64,000 nucleotides of DNA from Nocardioides daphniae (GTDB lineage Bacteria; Actinomycetota; Actinomycetes; Propionibacteriales; Nocardioidaceae): the NCBI RefSeq assembly GCF_004777465.1, contig NZ_CP038462.1, forward strand, positions 372,001-436,000, in the 5' to 3' direction. The notes under the pieces were generated by a model, which saw only the letters and a list, made by a program, of their open reading frames with translations, had not been told where the DNA came from and searched no databases. Shown here in pieces: positions 8,173-17,404 of the stretch. Positions within the stretch are counted from its first letter, which is position 1. Each line of letters opens with the position of its first letter. The position numbers and the translations under genes are program-made.

Positions 8173-9867
8173 ATGGCAGGCATGACCAGCAACCCGCGCC
8201 TCCCGATCCACGCCGCCACCGGCACCGAGCTGAGCGCCCGCTCCTGGCAGAGCGAGGCCGCGCTGCGGATGCTGATGAACAACCTCGACCCGGCCAACGC
8301 GGAGCGCCCCGAGGACCTCGTGGTCTACGGCGGCACCGGGCGTGCGGCGCGCAGCTGGGAGGCGTACGACGCCCTCGTGCGCACGCTGCGCACGCTCGCC
8401 GACGACGAGACCATGCTGGTCGCCTCGGGCAAGCCGGTCGGGGTGATGCGCACCCACGAGTGGGCGCCGCGGGTGCTGATCGCCAACTCCAACCTGGTCG
8501 GCGACTGGGCCAACTGGGAGGAGTTCCGCCGGCTCGAGGAGCTCGGGCTGACGATGTACGGCCAGATGACTGCGGGGTCGTGGATCTACATCGGCACCCA
8601 GGGGATCCTCCAGGGCACCTTCGAGACCTTCGCCGCGGTGGCTGACCGGCTCGCGGCCTCTGGCCGCTTCCCGCACAGCCACGGGACGCTGGCCGGCACG
8701 ATCACGCTGACCGCCGGCCTCGGCGGGATGGGCGGGGCGCAGCCGCTCGCCGTCACCATGAACGACGGCGTCGCGATCTGCGTCGAGGTCGACCAGTCGC
8801 GCATCGAGCGCCGCATCGAGCACCGCTACCTCGACGTGCAGGCCGACTCGTTGGAGCACGCCCTCTCCCTGGCCGAGGCGGCCCGCGACGCGCGGAAGCC
8901 GCTGTCGATCGGCCTGCTCGGCAACGCTGCCGAGGTCTTCCCGCGGCTGCTCGAGATGGGTGCCCCGATCGACGTGGTCACCGACCAGACCTCGGCGCAC
9001 GACCCGCTCTCCTACCTGCCGCTGGGCGTCGACGTGGCCGACTGGCACGAGGAAGCGCGCCGCGACCCGGCCGGCTTCACCGAGCGGGCGCGGGCGTCGA
9101 TGGCCGCCCACGTCGCCGCGATGGTCGGCTTCCTCGACGCCGGCGCGGAGGTCTTCGACTACGGCAACTCGATCCGCGACGAGGCCCGCAAGGGCGGCTG
9201 CGCGCGCGCCTTCGACTTCCCCGGCTTCGTGCCGGCCTACATCCGGCCGCTCTTCTGCGAGGGCCGCGGCCCCTTCCGGTGGGCGGCGCTCTCGGGCGAC
9301 CCGGCCGACATCGCCGCCACCGACCGTGCCGTGCTCGAGCTCTTCCCCGACAACGAGCGGCTGCACCGCTGGATCACCATGGCCCAGGAGCGGGTCTCCT
9401 TCCAGGGGCTGCCCGCCCGGATCTGCTGGCTCGGCCACGGCGAGCGCCACCTGGCCGGCCTGAAGTTCAACGAGATGGTGCGCAGCGGCGAGCTGAAGGC
9501 CCCGATCGTGATCGGGCGCGACCACCTCGACTGCGGCTCGGTGGCCTCGCCCTACCGCGAGACCGAGGCGATGAAGGACGGCTCCGACGCCATCGCCGAC
9601 TGGGCTGTGCTCAACGCCCTGGTCAACACCGCCTCGGGCGCCAGCTGGGTCTCCTTCCACCACGGCGGCGGCGTCGGGATGGGCCGCTCGCTGCACGCCG
9701 GGCAGGTCTGCGTCGCCGACGGCACCGACCTGGCCGCGCAGAAGCTGGAGCGCGTGTTGACCAACGACCCCGAGATGGGCGTCATCCGCCACGTCGACGC
9801 GGGCTACGAGCGGGCCGAGGAGGTTGCGCACGCCCACGGCGTACGCGTGCCGATGCGGGAGTCGTGA
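8173..9867 (+). CDS. hutU: Urocanate hydratase
   Basis: 564 residues. Converts urocanate to 4-imidazolone-5-propionate with tightly bound NAD+, the second step of histidine degradation. Seen: [17 protein letters not shown] near residue 50, [12 protein letters not shown], the Gly-rich [17 protein letters not shown], and the catalytic-cysteine region [20 protein letters not shown] near residue 455. The ATG at 8173 has GGAG seven bases upstream; a second in-frame ATG at 8182 is possible. The open frame extends far upstream of 8173 but only as antisense of the membrane operon. Not linked to other hut genes except through the shared operator. A strong hairpin terminator follows. Confidence 0.95.
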   Translation: MAGMTSNPRLPIHAATGTELSARSWQSEAALRMLMNNLDPANAERPEDLVVYGGTGRAARSWEAYDALVRTLRTLADDETMLVASGKPVGVMRTHEWAPRVLIANSNLVGDWANWEEFRRLEELGLTMYGQMTAGSWIYIGTQGILQGTFETFAAVADRLAASGRFPHSHGTLAGTITLTAGLGGMGGAQPLAVTMNDGVAICVEVDQSRIERRIEHRYLDVQADSLEHALSLAEAARDARKPLSIGLLGNAAEVFPRLLEMGAPIDVVTDQTSAHDPLSYLPLGVDVADWHEEARRDPAGFTERARASMAAHVAAMVGFLDAGAEVFDYGNSIRDEARKGGCARAFDFPGFVPAYIRPLFCEGRGPFRWAALSGDPADIAATDRAVLELFPDNERLHRWITMAQERVSFQGLPARICWLGHGERHLAGLKFNEMVRSGELKAPIVIGRDHLDCGSVASPYRETEAMKDGSDAIADWAVLNALVNTASGASWVSFHHGGGVGMGRSLHAGQVCVADGTDLAAQKLERVLTNDPEMGVIRHVDAGYERAEEVAHAHGVRVPMRES

Positions 9868-9905
9868 GGGCACCATCCGCGCCAGCGCCACGGCCCCGGG
9901 CACGG

Positions 9906-9942
9906 CAGAAGGGCCGCACCCGGGGGGAGTGCGGCCCTTCTG
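9906..9942 (+). terminator. Hairpin terminator after hutU
   Basis: A perfect 14-bp stem, CAGAAGGGCCGCAC with GTGCGGCCCTTCTG, and a 9-base loop, 38 bases after the hutU stop. No T run follows, as is common in high-GC actinobacteria. It also lies downstream of the convergent small membrane-protein gene, so it may act in both directions. Confidence 0.7.
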
Positions 9943-9978
9943 AGGGGGGTGGTCTTCTGACGACCCGATGTTCTGCGA

Positions 9979-10122
9979 CTACCAGACCCTGCGGGAGCTA
10001 CCGCCGATCGGGACGAAGTTCAGGATCAGGCCCACGACGATGAGGATCAGGCCGATCGTGACGAGGATCGACGGGCCGGTGATGAGCCCGAGGATCAGCA
10101 GAATGAGACCGAGTACGACCAT
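9979..10122 (-). CDS. Small hydrophobic membrane protein (47 residues)
   Basis: A 47-residue frame from ATG (complement 10120-10122) to TAG. The ribosome site AAGGAGAG sits just upstream and is among the best in the window. The sequence is almost wholly hydrophobic (VVLGLILLILGLITG, LVTIGLILIVVGLIL) and forms two membrane helices, ending in the basic tail SSRRVW. It resembles the tiny DUF6131-like integral membrane proteins common in actinobacteria, function unknown. Transcribed alone, divergent from the secreted protein at 10337. Confidence 0.75.
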   Translation of the reverse strand: MVVLGLILLILGLITGPSILVTIGLILIVVGLILNFVPIGGSSRRVW

Positions 10123-10336
10123 GGTTCTCTCCTTGGAAAGGTCAGGTGCGCCGGCGGGGACGCCAGCGCTTGACGAGAAGCCTCCCCGTCGCCGAACCGT
10201 TCAAACCTGCGACCTTCGAACGACTTCCCATACCGCATATCGGTCAACTCCCGCCACTGTTTCCCGCTCGTGGCTGCCGAGCGACTGTTGACCCCCGGCG
10301 GAGGGGGTGCGAGCCTCGTCGGCGGGAGGAAGAACA

Positions 10337-11731
10337 ATGAGGGATCACGTACGCGCGCGCCAAGCGTTCGCGGCCGTCGCCACTGGTGTGGTCGCGGCCG
10401 CCGCGCTCCTGCTCACCCCGCACGCCGGGTGGGCGGAGCCGGGCGCCCAGGTCACGGTGAGCAAGGCCCGGGTCTACCTGGGCGAGAAGATCGAGGTCGT
10501 CGGCACCGGGTTCGAGTCGCAGGGCAGGGTCGCGGTCAAGGTCTGCGGCGCCCCCGACGCGTCCGGCCGCCTGGCCTGCAACAAGGGGATCGAGGAGGTC
10601 CGCGTCTCGGCCACCGGACGGGTCAAGCAGGAGCTCAAGATCACCGACCCCGCGGGCCCCTGCCCGTGCACGGTGGTGGTCGACTCCCCGAACGGCCCCC
10701 CGGTCAGCACCCGGATCGAGCTGGTCGGCTACGCGGTCGCCAAGACCGTCAAAGCGCCAGAGATCGTCCTGGACGAGGCCACGATCGAGAAGCCGACAGG
10801 CATCACCCACCTCTTCGGCATGCCCCCGAAGGCGACGCTGAAGCTCAAGCTGCGCAACGCGGGAGCCTCTGCCGCCCAGCCGACGCTCGACCTCGGGTGG
10901 CGCCAGGGCGATGACGACCGCGTGGCGATCACCGACTCCGGTGCCCCCGTCATCGAGCCGGGCGAGTCGGTCGAGTTCAGCATCCCGGTCACCTTCGGCG
11001 CCTTCGCGCAGGGTGAGCACTCGGTCTCCGGCCAGATCGTCGTGGGTGACCTCTTCACCCCCGTCGAGGCCTCCACCAGCGTCGGCCCGTGGGGCCTGTA
11101 CGCACTCGCGGTGGTCGCGCTGGTCGGAGGCGGCGTCCTGCGACTGCGTACGACGTCGGCCCCCGCCGCGCGCCCCGCCCGCAGCCGCGTCGAGGCTCCG
11201 AGCCGTCCGTCGCGCCCGTCCCGCCCGGCGCCGGCCCGCACGGTCCCGACGCCGCGCAGCTCGTCCCGCAGCTCGTCGCGCAGCTCCTCGAGCCGGCGTC
11301 GCAGCTCCGAGCCCGAGTACGTCGGACCCCCGCGCCTCGAGTCGACCCCGATCACGCCTCTGGCGACGCCGCCGACCGGCCCCACGCCCGTCCAGGCGCC
11401 GGAGCCGTCGAGCCCGCTGGGTCGCCTCAGGGCGGCCGGGCCGCACGCGCCGCGCACCGACACGATGGTCGAGGAGGCCCCGGCCCCCGTCGTACCGCGT
11501 CAGCAGCCGGCCGTGCCGCCGGCGCCGACGGTCCCCAGCCACTCCGCCAACCCGGACCGGGACAAGGCGCGGGTGGCGGAGGCACTGGCGGCGATCAAGC
11601 AGCGCAACGACGCCCTGCCGGCCCGGTTGCCCGACAACGACCTGCCGCCGCCGCCGGCCCGTCGCGCCGAGCGGGGTGGCAAGCGCGCCGCCCGTCCGGA
11701 GCGCGGGCAGGGCTGGATCACCCGGCGCTGA
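10337..11731 (+). CDS. Secreted/membrane-anchored surface protein with Ser/Pro-rich tail
   Basis: 464 residues. The ATG is preceded by GGAGGAAG at 10325-10332; in-frame codons further upstream lack such a site. Residues 1-33 are a signal peptide (RQAFAAVATGVVAAAALLL, ending near HAGWA). Residues about 35-240 are beta-rich extracellular repeats (VTVSKARVYLGEKIEVVGTG, KLKLRNAGASAAQPTLDLGW) like neocarzinostatin/Ig-like surface domains. A membrane helix lies at about 250-272 (GLYALAVVALVGGGVL), followed by an Arg/Ser-rich then Pro-rich cytoplasmic tail of 190 residues, probably disordered. I do not recognise a named family. A long perfect terminator follows. Confidence 0.7.
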   Translation: MRDHVRARQAFAAVATGVVAAAALLLTPHAGWAEPGAQVTVSKARVYLGEKIEVVGTGFESQGRVAVKVCGAPDASGRLACNKGIEEVRVSATGRVKQELKITDPAGPCPCTVVVDSPNGPPVSTRIELVGYAVAKTVKAPEIVLDEATIEKPTGITHLFGMPPKATLKLKLRNAGASAAQPTLDLGWRQGDDDRVAITDSGAPVIEPGESVEFSIPVTFGAFAQGEHSVSGQIVVGDLFTPVEASTSVGPWGLYALAVVALVGGGVLRLRTTSAPAARPARSRVEAPSRPSRPSRPAPARTVPTPRSSSRSSSRSSSSRRRSSEPEYVGPPRLESTPITPLATPPTGPTPVQAPEPSSPLGRLRAAGPHAPRTDTMVEEAPAPVVPRQQPAVPPAPTVPSHSANPDRDKARVAEALAAIKQRNDALPARLPDNDLPPPPARRAERGGKRAARPERGQGWITRR

Positions 11732-11742
11732 GCCACCCGGAG

Positions 11743-11782
11743 AACGCCGAAGGCCCCCGGAGGACCGGGGGCCTTCGGCGTT
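11743..11782. terminator. Bidirectional hairpin terminator
   Basis: A perfect 18-bp stem (AACGCCGAAGGCCCCCGG with its complement) and a four-base AGGA loop, between the convergent secreted-protein gene and the CitE-like lyase. AA/TT at the base gives a minimal T tail on both strands. Confidence 0.85.
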
Positions 11783-11793
11783 GCTGGGGGCGA

Positions 11794-12657
11794 TCAGCCC
11801 TGCAGCGCGGTGATCGCCTCGTGGATGGCCAGCGTGCGCTTGGCCGACTCGACGTGGAGGTTCTCGACCATCTTGTTCTTGTAGGTGACCACGCCACCGT
11901 CGGAGGACTCGAAGGCCTCGATCAGGCCGCGGGCGTCCTCGACGGCCTCCTCGGAGGGGGCGAAGGCGGCGTTGGCACCCTCGACCTGGCCGGGGTGGAT
12001 CAGGGTCTTGCCGTCGAAGCCCATCTGACGGCCCTGCTCGCACTCGGCGAGGAAGCCCTCGGTGTTCTTGACGTCGTTGTAGACGCCGTCGATCACCGCG
12101 ATGCCCGCCGCGCGGCCCGCCAGCAGGGCGGTGTGCAGCGACGGGAGGATCGGGGCGCGGCCGGGCACGTGCTCGGCGTACAGCTCCTTGACCAGGTCGT
12201 TGGTGCCGAGCACGAAGGCGCCCAGGCGCGGCGACGCCTGCGCGATGGCAAGGCAGTCGAGGATCGCGATCGGGGTCTCGACCATCGCCCAGAGCTTGGT
12301 GTGCTCCGGGGCGCCGGCGGCCTCCATGGCAGCGACCAGCTGCTGCACCTCGGCGGCGCTGTTGACCTTCGGCACCACGATCGCGGCCGGGCCGGCCTGC
12401 GACGCGGCGACGATGTCGTCGTCGTGCCACTGGGTGCCGATGCCGTTGACGCGGATGGTGACCGTGCGACGGCCGTACTCGCCGGACTTCACGGCGGCGA
12501 CGGCCTTGCCGCGGGCCTCGACCTTGGCGTCCGGGGCGACGGCGTCCTCGAGGTCGAGGATCAGGCCGTCGCACGGGATCGACTTCGCCTTCTCCAGCGC
12601 GCGCTCGTTGGACGACGGCATGTAGAGGACGGACCTCAGGGGGGTGAACTCAGTCAT
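11794..12657 (-). CDS. CitE-like CoA-ester lyase (HpcH/HpaI aldolase family)
   Basis: 287 residues, usual for CitE-like proteins. Signatures: RSVLYMPSSNERALEKAKSI at the N-terminus, LILDLEDAVAPDAK (metal/CoA site), TVTIRVNGIGTQWH, VPKVNSAAEVQ and LWAMVETPIAILD. Such enzymes cleave or form malyl-CoA-type esters, or act as (3S)-malyl-CoA thioesterases. It lies 33 bases downstream of a second, longer member of the same family on the same strand, probably one transcript. I infer a beta-methylmalyl-CoA/malyl-CoA metabolism pair, but the exact substrate cannot be read from sequence. Confidence 0.85.
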   Translation of the reverse strand: MTEFTPLRSVLYMPSSNERALEKAKSIPCDGLILDLEDAVAPDAKVEARGKAVAAVKSGEYGRRTVTIRVNGIGTQWHDDDIVAASQAGPAAIVVPKVNSAAEVQQLVAAMEAAGAPEHTKLWAMVETPIAILDCLAIAQASPRLGAFVLGTNDLVKELYAEHVPGRAPILPSLHTALLAGRAAGIAVIDGVYNDVKNTEGFLAECEQGRQMGFDGKTLIHPGQVEGANAAFAPSEEAVEDARGLIEAFESSDGGVVTYKNKMVENLHVESAKRTLAIHEAITALQG

Positions 12658-12690
12658 CTCGGTTCCTTGTGTCGTGGGGGCGCGGCTGAG

Positions 12691-13765
12691 TCAGTCGAGC
12701 ACGATCGCGTCGTACTTGGCCTTGAGGTCGGGGTCGATCGCGGCGAGCTCCTCGGCCAGGTCGACCATGACCTTGCACTGCTTCACCGAGGCGTCGTCCT
12801 CCATCTTGCCGTCGAGCATGACCGCGCCGGTGCCGTCGCCCATGGCGGCGATGACGCGGCGGGCGTGCTTGACGTCCTCGACGGAGGGCGAGAAGACCTT
12901 GTTGGCGATCTTGATCTGCACCGGGTGCAGCGACCAGGCGCCGACGCAGCCCTCAGGAAGGCGTTGCGGAACTGGTCCTCGCAGGCGACGGTGTCCTTGA
13001 TGTCGCCGAACGGGCCGTAGTAGGCGTAGATGCCGTGCATCGCGCAGGCGTCGACCATGCGGCCCATGGTGTAGTGCCACAGGTCCTGCTGGTAGATCGT
13101 GCGGGCACCCTCGAAGTCGTAGCCGCCCTCGGCCAGCGGGGCCGCGTCCTGACGCACCAGGTAGCCGGGGTGGCCGCCGCCGACGCGGGTGGTCTTCATG
13201 CGACGGTCGGCAGCCAGGTCGGCCGGGCCGAGGGAGATGCCCTGCATGCGCGGGGAGGCGCCGCAGATCTCCTCGACGTTGGCGACGCCGCGAGCGGTCT
13301 CGAGGATCGCGTGGATCAGGATCGGCTTGGTGATGCCGGCCTTGGCCTCGAGCTGGGCCAGGAGGCGGTCGACGTAGTGGATGTCCTCGGCGCCCTGCAC
13401 CTTCGGGACCATGATCACGTCGAGCTTGTCACCGATCGCGGGGACGAGCGTGGTGAGGTCGTCGAGCACCCAGGGGCTGTCGAGCGAGTTGATGCGGGTC
13501 CAGAACTGGGTGGGGCCGAAGTCGACGGACTGGCCGATCTTCACCAGGCCCTCGCGGGAGATCTCCTTGTTCTCGGCCTTGACGGCGTCCTCCAGGTTGC
13601 CCAGGAGCACGTCGACCGTGCCGACCATGTCGGGCACCTTGGCAGCCATCTTGGGGTTGCCCGGGTCGAAGAAGTGGATCGCGCGGCTGGGGCGCGCGGG
13701 GATCTCGCGGACGGGGGCCGGAGCACCGACGGCGAGGGGGCGAAGAAGTCCTTGGCAGTGCGCAT
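12691..13765 (-). CDS. Malyl-CoA/beta-methylmalyl-CoA lyase-like protein (two frameshifts)
   Basis: Restored length about 358 residues. From ATG 13765 the frame begins [10 protein letters not shown]; one C is missing from the run near 13738, after which [20 protein letters not shown] and [18 protein letters not shown] follow. Then come [44 protein letters not shown] and [15 protein letters not shown] second one-base loss (CTG(G)AGGGC, near 12954) separates FRNAFL from [14 protein letters not shown]. Apart from these two indels in short G/C runs the gene looks intact, so sequencing error is likely. An upstream in-frame ATG at 13777 is an alternative start. Pairs with the shorter CitE-like gene downstream. 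Confidence 0.75.
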
Positions 13766-13844
13766 GCGCCGGAACATAACAGCGCAGCAGTACCCGTCGG
13801 TATGACGGACCCCACGGTGGACGGTCCCGAGGTGTCAGAGACCC

Positions 13845-14411
13845 TCAGCGGCGCCGCCACCAGCGCCGGGGAGAGGGCGCCGACGGGGCACGGTCCTGCT
13901 TCGCCTGCTCGGCCAGCAGGGCCCGCTGCGCCTCGCGCCGGGCCACGCGTCGCTCGCGCCAGCGTACGACCTCGGCGTCGACGTCGCGCTGCCGCGTGAC
14001 GACTGGGAACGCGGGGGCGTTGCCGACCGGTGGGGTGTAGAGCGCACGGCGTACGGAGGCGTTGAACTCCTCCACGGCCGTGCGTACGCGGCCCTCGTCG
14101 GAGATGCGGTCGAGCTCGCCGTCGAGCTCGGCGTCGGCCTTGCGGACCTGGAGCGCGGGCGGCAGGACGCCGGTGACCTGCTCACGCTCGACGAGCTTCT
14201 TCACCCACCAGTCGGGGTCGTGCTCGGTGCCCAGGCCCTCCAGCGGCTTGCCGAAGCCGGGCAGGTCGTCGAAGTCGCCGCGCTCCTGCGCGACGCGGAT
14301 CTGCTGCTCGACCCAGTGGGTCTGGTGCTGGATCCGGGCGGCCGCGGCGGACCGTCCGGTGCGCTCGTCGCGCTCCGGCTCGCGGGGTCGGCGGTCGGGG
14401 CTCTCAGCCAT
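13845..14411 (-). CDS. DUF1992 (DnaJ-homologue subfamily C member 28-like) protein
   Basis: 188 residues. The conserved domain occupies residues about 30-100: THWVEQQIRVAQERGDFDDL, GFGKPLEGLG and DPDWWVKKLVEREQ are characteristic of DUF1992. There is no J domain despite the family name. The N-terminus is charged and the C-terminus Arg-rich (SPRRWWRRR), probably disordered. Stands alone between the CitE pair and an MFS gene on the same strand. Molecular function unknown. Confidence 0.8.
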   Translation of the reverse strand: MAESPDRRPREPERDERTGRSAAAARIQHQTHWVEQQIRVAQERGDFDDLPGFGKPLEGLGTEHDPDWWVKKLVEREQVTGVLPPALQVRKADAELDGELDRISDEGRVRTAVEEFNASVRRALYTPPVGNAPAFPVVTRQRDVDAEVVRWRERRVARREAQRALLAEQAKQDRAPSAPSPRRWWRRR

Positions 14412-14445
14412 CGCCTCCGACGATAACCACGCGGGCCAACCGTCG

Positions 14446-15885
14446 TCACACGGTCACGGGCTCCTCGGCGCCCGCCCCCTCGAAGACGTGCTTGGGGGCC
14501 AGCAGCAGCAGGCCGGCGGCGACCAGTCCGGCGACCGAGCAGATCGCCCACACGGTCATGTAGCCCTCCAGCGAGGCGTGCCCTGCCTCGGCGTCCTCGA
14601 TGGACCCGGTGGAGGCCAGCGCGATGGCGAAGATCGAGGAGGCGATCGCGCCGCCGACCGTCTTGGTGCCGTTGGTCATGCCGGTGGCGAAGCCGGTCCG
14701 CTCGGGCGGCGCGGCAGCGGCTGCGGCCGCCGGCAGCGCAGCGACGAGCATGCCGGAGCCCGCCCCGGCCACGCCCATGTTGACCATCGCCTGCAGCACC
14801 GTGTCGTGCAGCGGCAACCAGAGCGCGTACCCCAGCGCCACCAGCAGCGCGCCGAGGACGAGCGCGTTGCGCGCGCCGAGCCAGCGCGACCACAGCGGCA
14901 GGCTGAAGGCACCCGCGGCCATCGAGAGGACGTACACCGCGATCAGGTAGGAGACGGTCTGGGTGTCGACGCCGAGGCCGTAGCCCAGCTCCTTCGGCGT
15001 CTGCGCGAAGGTCGACAGCGGGATCTGCGCGCCCAGCACCGAGAAGCCGAAGAGGAACGCGGTGACCTGGATCGGCCACTGGTTCGGCGAGGCGAGCAGG
15101 CGTACGTCGACGAGCGGCTCGTCGAGGCCGCGCGAGTGACGGGTCAGCGGCACCAGCAGGAGCAGCCCGGCGACGACCAGCAGCCAGGCGATCGGCGAGG
15201 CCGGCCCCTCCAGACGGACGGCGATCAGGCCGGCCATCACCAGCGCCAGGGAGGAGGTGATGAGCACGAAGCCGCGGACGTCGAGACGCCCTGAGGCGGT
15301 CGGCGGCAGGTCGGAGATGCCGAACCAGATCATCACGAAGCAGAGCGTCACGACCACCGCAGGGATGCTCAGCAGGGCCGGCATCGAGAGGCGCTCGGCC
15401 AGCGCGCCGCTGCTCAGCGCCGCGACGATCACGCTCACCTCGAGGACGCCGACCAGGATCGCCGCCGCCCGGCGGGTCAGCAGCCCCTGGCGCCCGGTGC
15501 CGGCGGTGAGCCGGTAGATGATCGCGACCTCGATCGGCAGCCAGACCACGTAGGCGCCCTGCACCGCCCAGCCGATCAGGAAGGTGGTGAAGGAGGGGGC
15601 GAAGGCGACGATCCACGACCCGAGCGCGGTGACCGCGGTCGAGAGCAGCAGCACCTGCTTGTGGCCGATCAGGTCACCGAGGCGCGACAGCAGCGGCACG
15701 CAGAGCGCCGAGACGATCAGTTGCGCGGCCTCGAACCAGTTCAGGTCGCCGTCGCTGATGGAGAGGTGGTCGGCGATCTGGGTGTAGATCGGGGTGTAGA
15801 ACCCCTGCAGCATCCCGCTCGCGAACTCCACCGCCGCCAGGAAGCCGACGACGGCCACCAACCCCTGGACCGTCTGCTTCTTCAT
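14446..15885 (-). CDS. MFS transporter (drug exporter type)
   Basis: 479 residues with about 12-14 membrane helices. The loop motif LSRLGDLIGHKQVLLLST between the second and third helices matches the major-facilitator motif A (G-x-L-x-D-R-x-G-R-K), here with GDLIGHK. The length and the glycine-rich later helices (VNMGVAGAGSGMLVAALPAA) suggest a DHA2-like proton-coupled exporter. Single gene, 34 bases upstream of the DUF1992 gene; substrate unknown. Confidence 0.8.
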   Translation of the reverse strand: MKKQTVQGLVAVVGFLAAVEFASGMLQGFYTPIYTQIADHLSISDGDLNWFEAAQLIVSALCVPLLSRLGDLIGHKQVLLLSTAVTALGSWIVAFAPSFTTFLIGWAVQGAYVVWLPIEVAIIYRLTAGTGRQGLLTRRAAAILVGVLEVSVIVAALSSGALAERLSMPALLSIPAVVVTLCFVMIWFGISDLPPTASGRLDVRGFVLITSSLALVMAGLIAVRLEGPASPIAWLLVVAGLLLLVPLTRHSRGLDEPLVDVRLLASPNQWPIQVTAFLFGFSVLGAQIPLSTFAQTPKELGYGLGVDTQTVSYLIAVYVLSMAAGAFSLPLWSRWLGARNALVLGALLVALGYALWLPLHDTVLQAMVNMGVAGAGSGMLVAALPAAAAAAAPPERTGFATGMTNGTKTVGGAIASSIFAIALASTGSIEDAEAGHASLEGYMTVWAICSVAGLVAAGLLLLAPKHVFEGAGAEEPVTV

Positions 15886-15940
15886 GGGGCATGTGTACCG
15901 GAGAGGCGTGGTCCGGGTCAGCAGAAGGGGCGAACGCAGG

Positions 15941-17290
15941 TCAGTCGAGCGACTCGATGAAGCGCTCGTACCAGCGGACGCCCTCGGCGAAGTCGGCCAC
16001 GCCGATGCGCTCGTCGAAGGAGTGGATCGACTCGCGCTGCGCCTTGCTCATCCGGAAGGGCGCGAACCGGTAGACCCGCTCGCAGATCTCGGTGAAGAAG
16101 CGGCTGTCGGTCGCCCCCATCAGGACGTAGGGCGCGGTGACGGCGTCGGGGTAGACCTCGGCGACGACCCGCTCGACGAGCGCGAACGCCGGCTCGTCCT
16201 CGTACAGCGAGATCGGGCTCGGCTCGGCCGACTCGGCCAGGTCGAGGTGCACGTGGTCGTCGTGGATCGCCTTGGTGAGGTGCTCGCGCACGCCCGCGAC
16301 GGTGTCGCCCGGCATGATCCGCACGTTGACGCCGGCCTTGGCCGTCGAGGCGATGACGTTGAGCGCCGGCGAGCCCGACAGCGTGGTGACCGCGACGGTG
16401 GTGCGGGCCAGTGCCGCGGGCTCGGCGCCGGCGGCGACCAGCGCTCGGGTGAGCAGCGGTGCGAGGCGGGCGGCGTTGGCCATCAGCGGGCGCAACGCGG
16501 CCGGGGCGTGCGGCGCGAGCCGGGCGAAGAGCTCGATGGTCGGCGCGGGCAGCCGGGCCGGGAAGGGCGACTTCTCCAACCGCATGACGGCGCGCGCGAT
16601 CCGCGCGGTCGGGCCCATCTTCGCGGGCATCGACGCGTGGCCGCCGCGGCCCTCGGCGCGCAGCTCGAAGGAGGTGCTGCCCTTCTCGGCCACGCCGACC
16701 ACCGCGACGGGCCGGGTGACGCCGGGGAAGGCGTCGTGGGCGACCGCGCCGCCCTCGTCGAGGACGAGCCACGGGCGTACGCCGCGCTCCCGGAGCACCG
16801 CGGCGGCGTCCTGGGCGTCGGTGCCGAAGACCTCCTCGTTGGCGCCGAAGGAGAGCCAGACGTCCTGGGCGGGGGTGAAACCGCGCGCGAGCAGCTGCTC
16901 GACCGCCTCGCAGATGCCGACCACGCAGCCCTTGTCGTCGAGGGTGCCGCGGCCCCACAGGAAGCCGTCGGCCACCACGCCGTCGAAGGCCGGGTGGGTC
17001 CAGGTGGCGTCCTCGTCGACGGGCACGACGTCGAGGTGCGCCATCAGCACGACCGGACGCTCGGCCGACGCGCCGCGCCAGTGGAGGAGCAGGCCGTGGT
17101 CGCCGACCCGGGTCAGCTCGAGGTGCGCGTGGAGCAGCGGGAAGAGCTCAGCGAGGGCCTCGGTCTGCCGATGGAAGGCCTCGGAGTCGATCAGGTCGGC
17201 GTCGCGGTGCGACACCGTCGGGATGCGGACCAGTCGCTGCAGCTTGGAGATCGCGCCGAGGTCAGCGCCGGAGTCAGTCACGTGACCCAT
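15941..17290 (-). CDS. M20 family metallopeptidase
   Basis: 449 residues from the ATG at 17290 (MGHVTDSG); an in-frame start 20 codons upstream would add an Arg-rich tail. Zinc-site motifs of the M20 family are present: VVLMAHLDVVPVDE (first His/Asp), WGRGTLDDKGCVVG, FGANEEVFGTDA, and GATDSRFF late in the protein. The dimerisation domain lies in the middle (EKGSTSFELRAEGRGGHASM). Substrate is a peptide or N-acyl amino acid, not determinable. Divergent from the mrp operon. Distinct from the M20 enzyme of the hut operon at 24693. Confidence 0.85.
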   Translation of the reverse strand: MGHVTDSGADLGAISKLQRLVRIPTVSHRDADLIDSEAFHRQTEALAELFPLLHAHLELTRVGDHGLLLHWRGASAERPVVLMAHLDVVPVDEDATWTHPAFDGVVADGFLWGRGTLDDKGCVVGICEAVEQLLARGFTPAQDVWLSFGANEEVFGTDAQDAAAVLRERGVRPWLVLDEGGAVAHDAFPGVTRPVAVVGVAEKGSTSFELRAEGRGGHASMPAKMGPTARIARAVMRLEKSPFPARLPAPTIELFARLAPHAPAALRPLMANAARLAPLLTRALVAAGAEPAALARTTVAVTTLSGSPALNVIASTAKAGVNVRIMPGDTVAGVREHLTKAIHDDHVHLDLAESAEPSPISLYEDEPAFALVERVVAEVYPDAVTAPYVLMGATDSRFFTEICERVYRFAPFRMSKAQRESIHSFDERIGVADFAEGVRWYERFIESLD

Positions 17291-17404
17291 TGTGCGAGCA
17301 CGAGCTCGCCGCGTCGACCGCCGCGCCCCGCCGACCGAAATTGTCGACACGACCAGTAGGATTGTGTCAGCCGACCCGCCCGCCCACCGACGAGAGGTCT
17401 GCCC

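Noticed and set aside
6043-9867. A 1274-codon plus-strand frame ending in urocanase
   Set aside because: The part before 8173 is antisense to the TetR membrane operon and low in plausible domains; hutU has its own ribosome site at 8162.
13802-13999. Short plus-strand frame between the CitE pair and DUF1992
   Set aside because: Largely antisense to the DUF1992 gene and Pro/Arg/Ala-rich, with no ribosome site.
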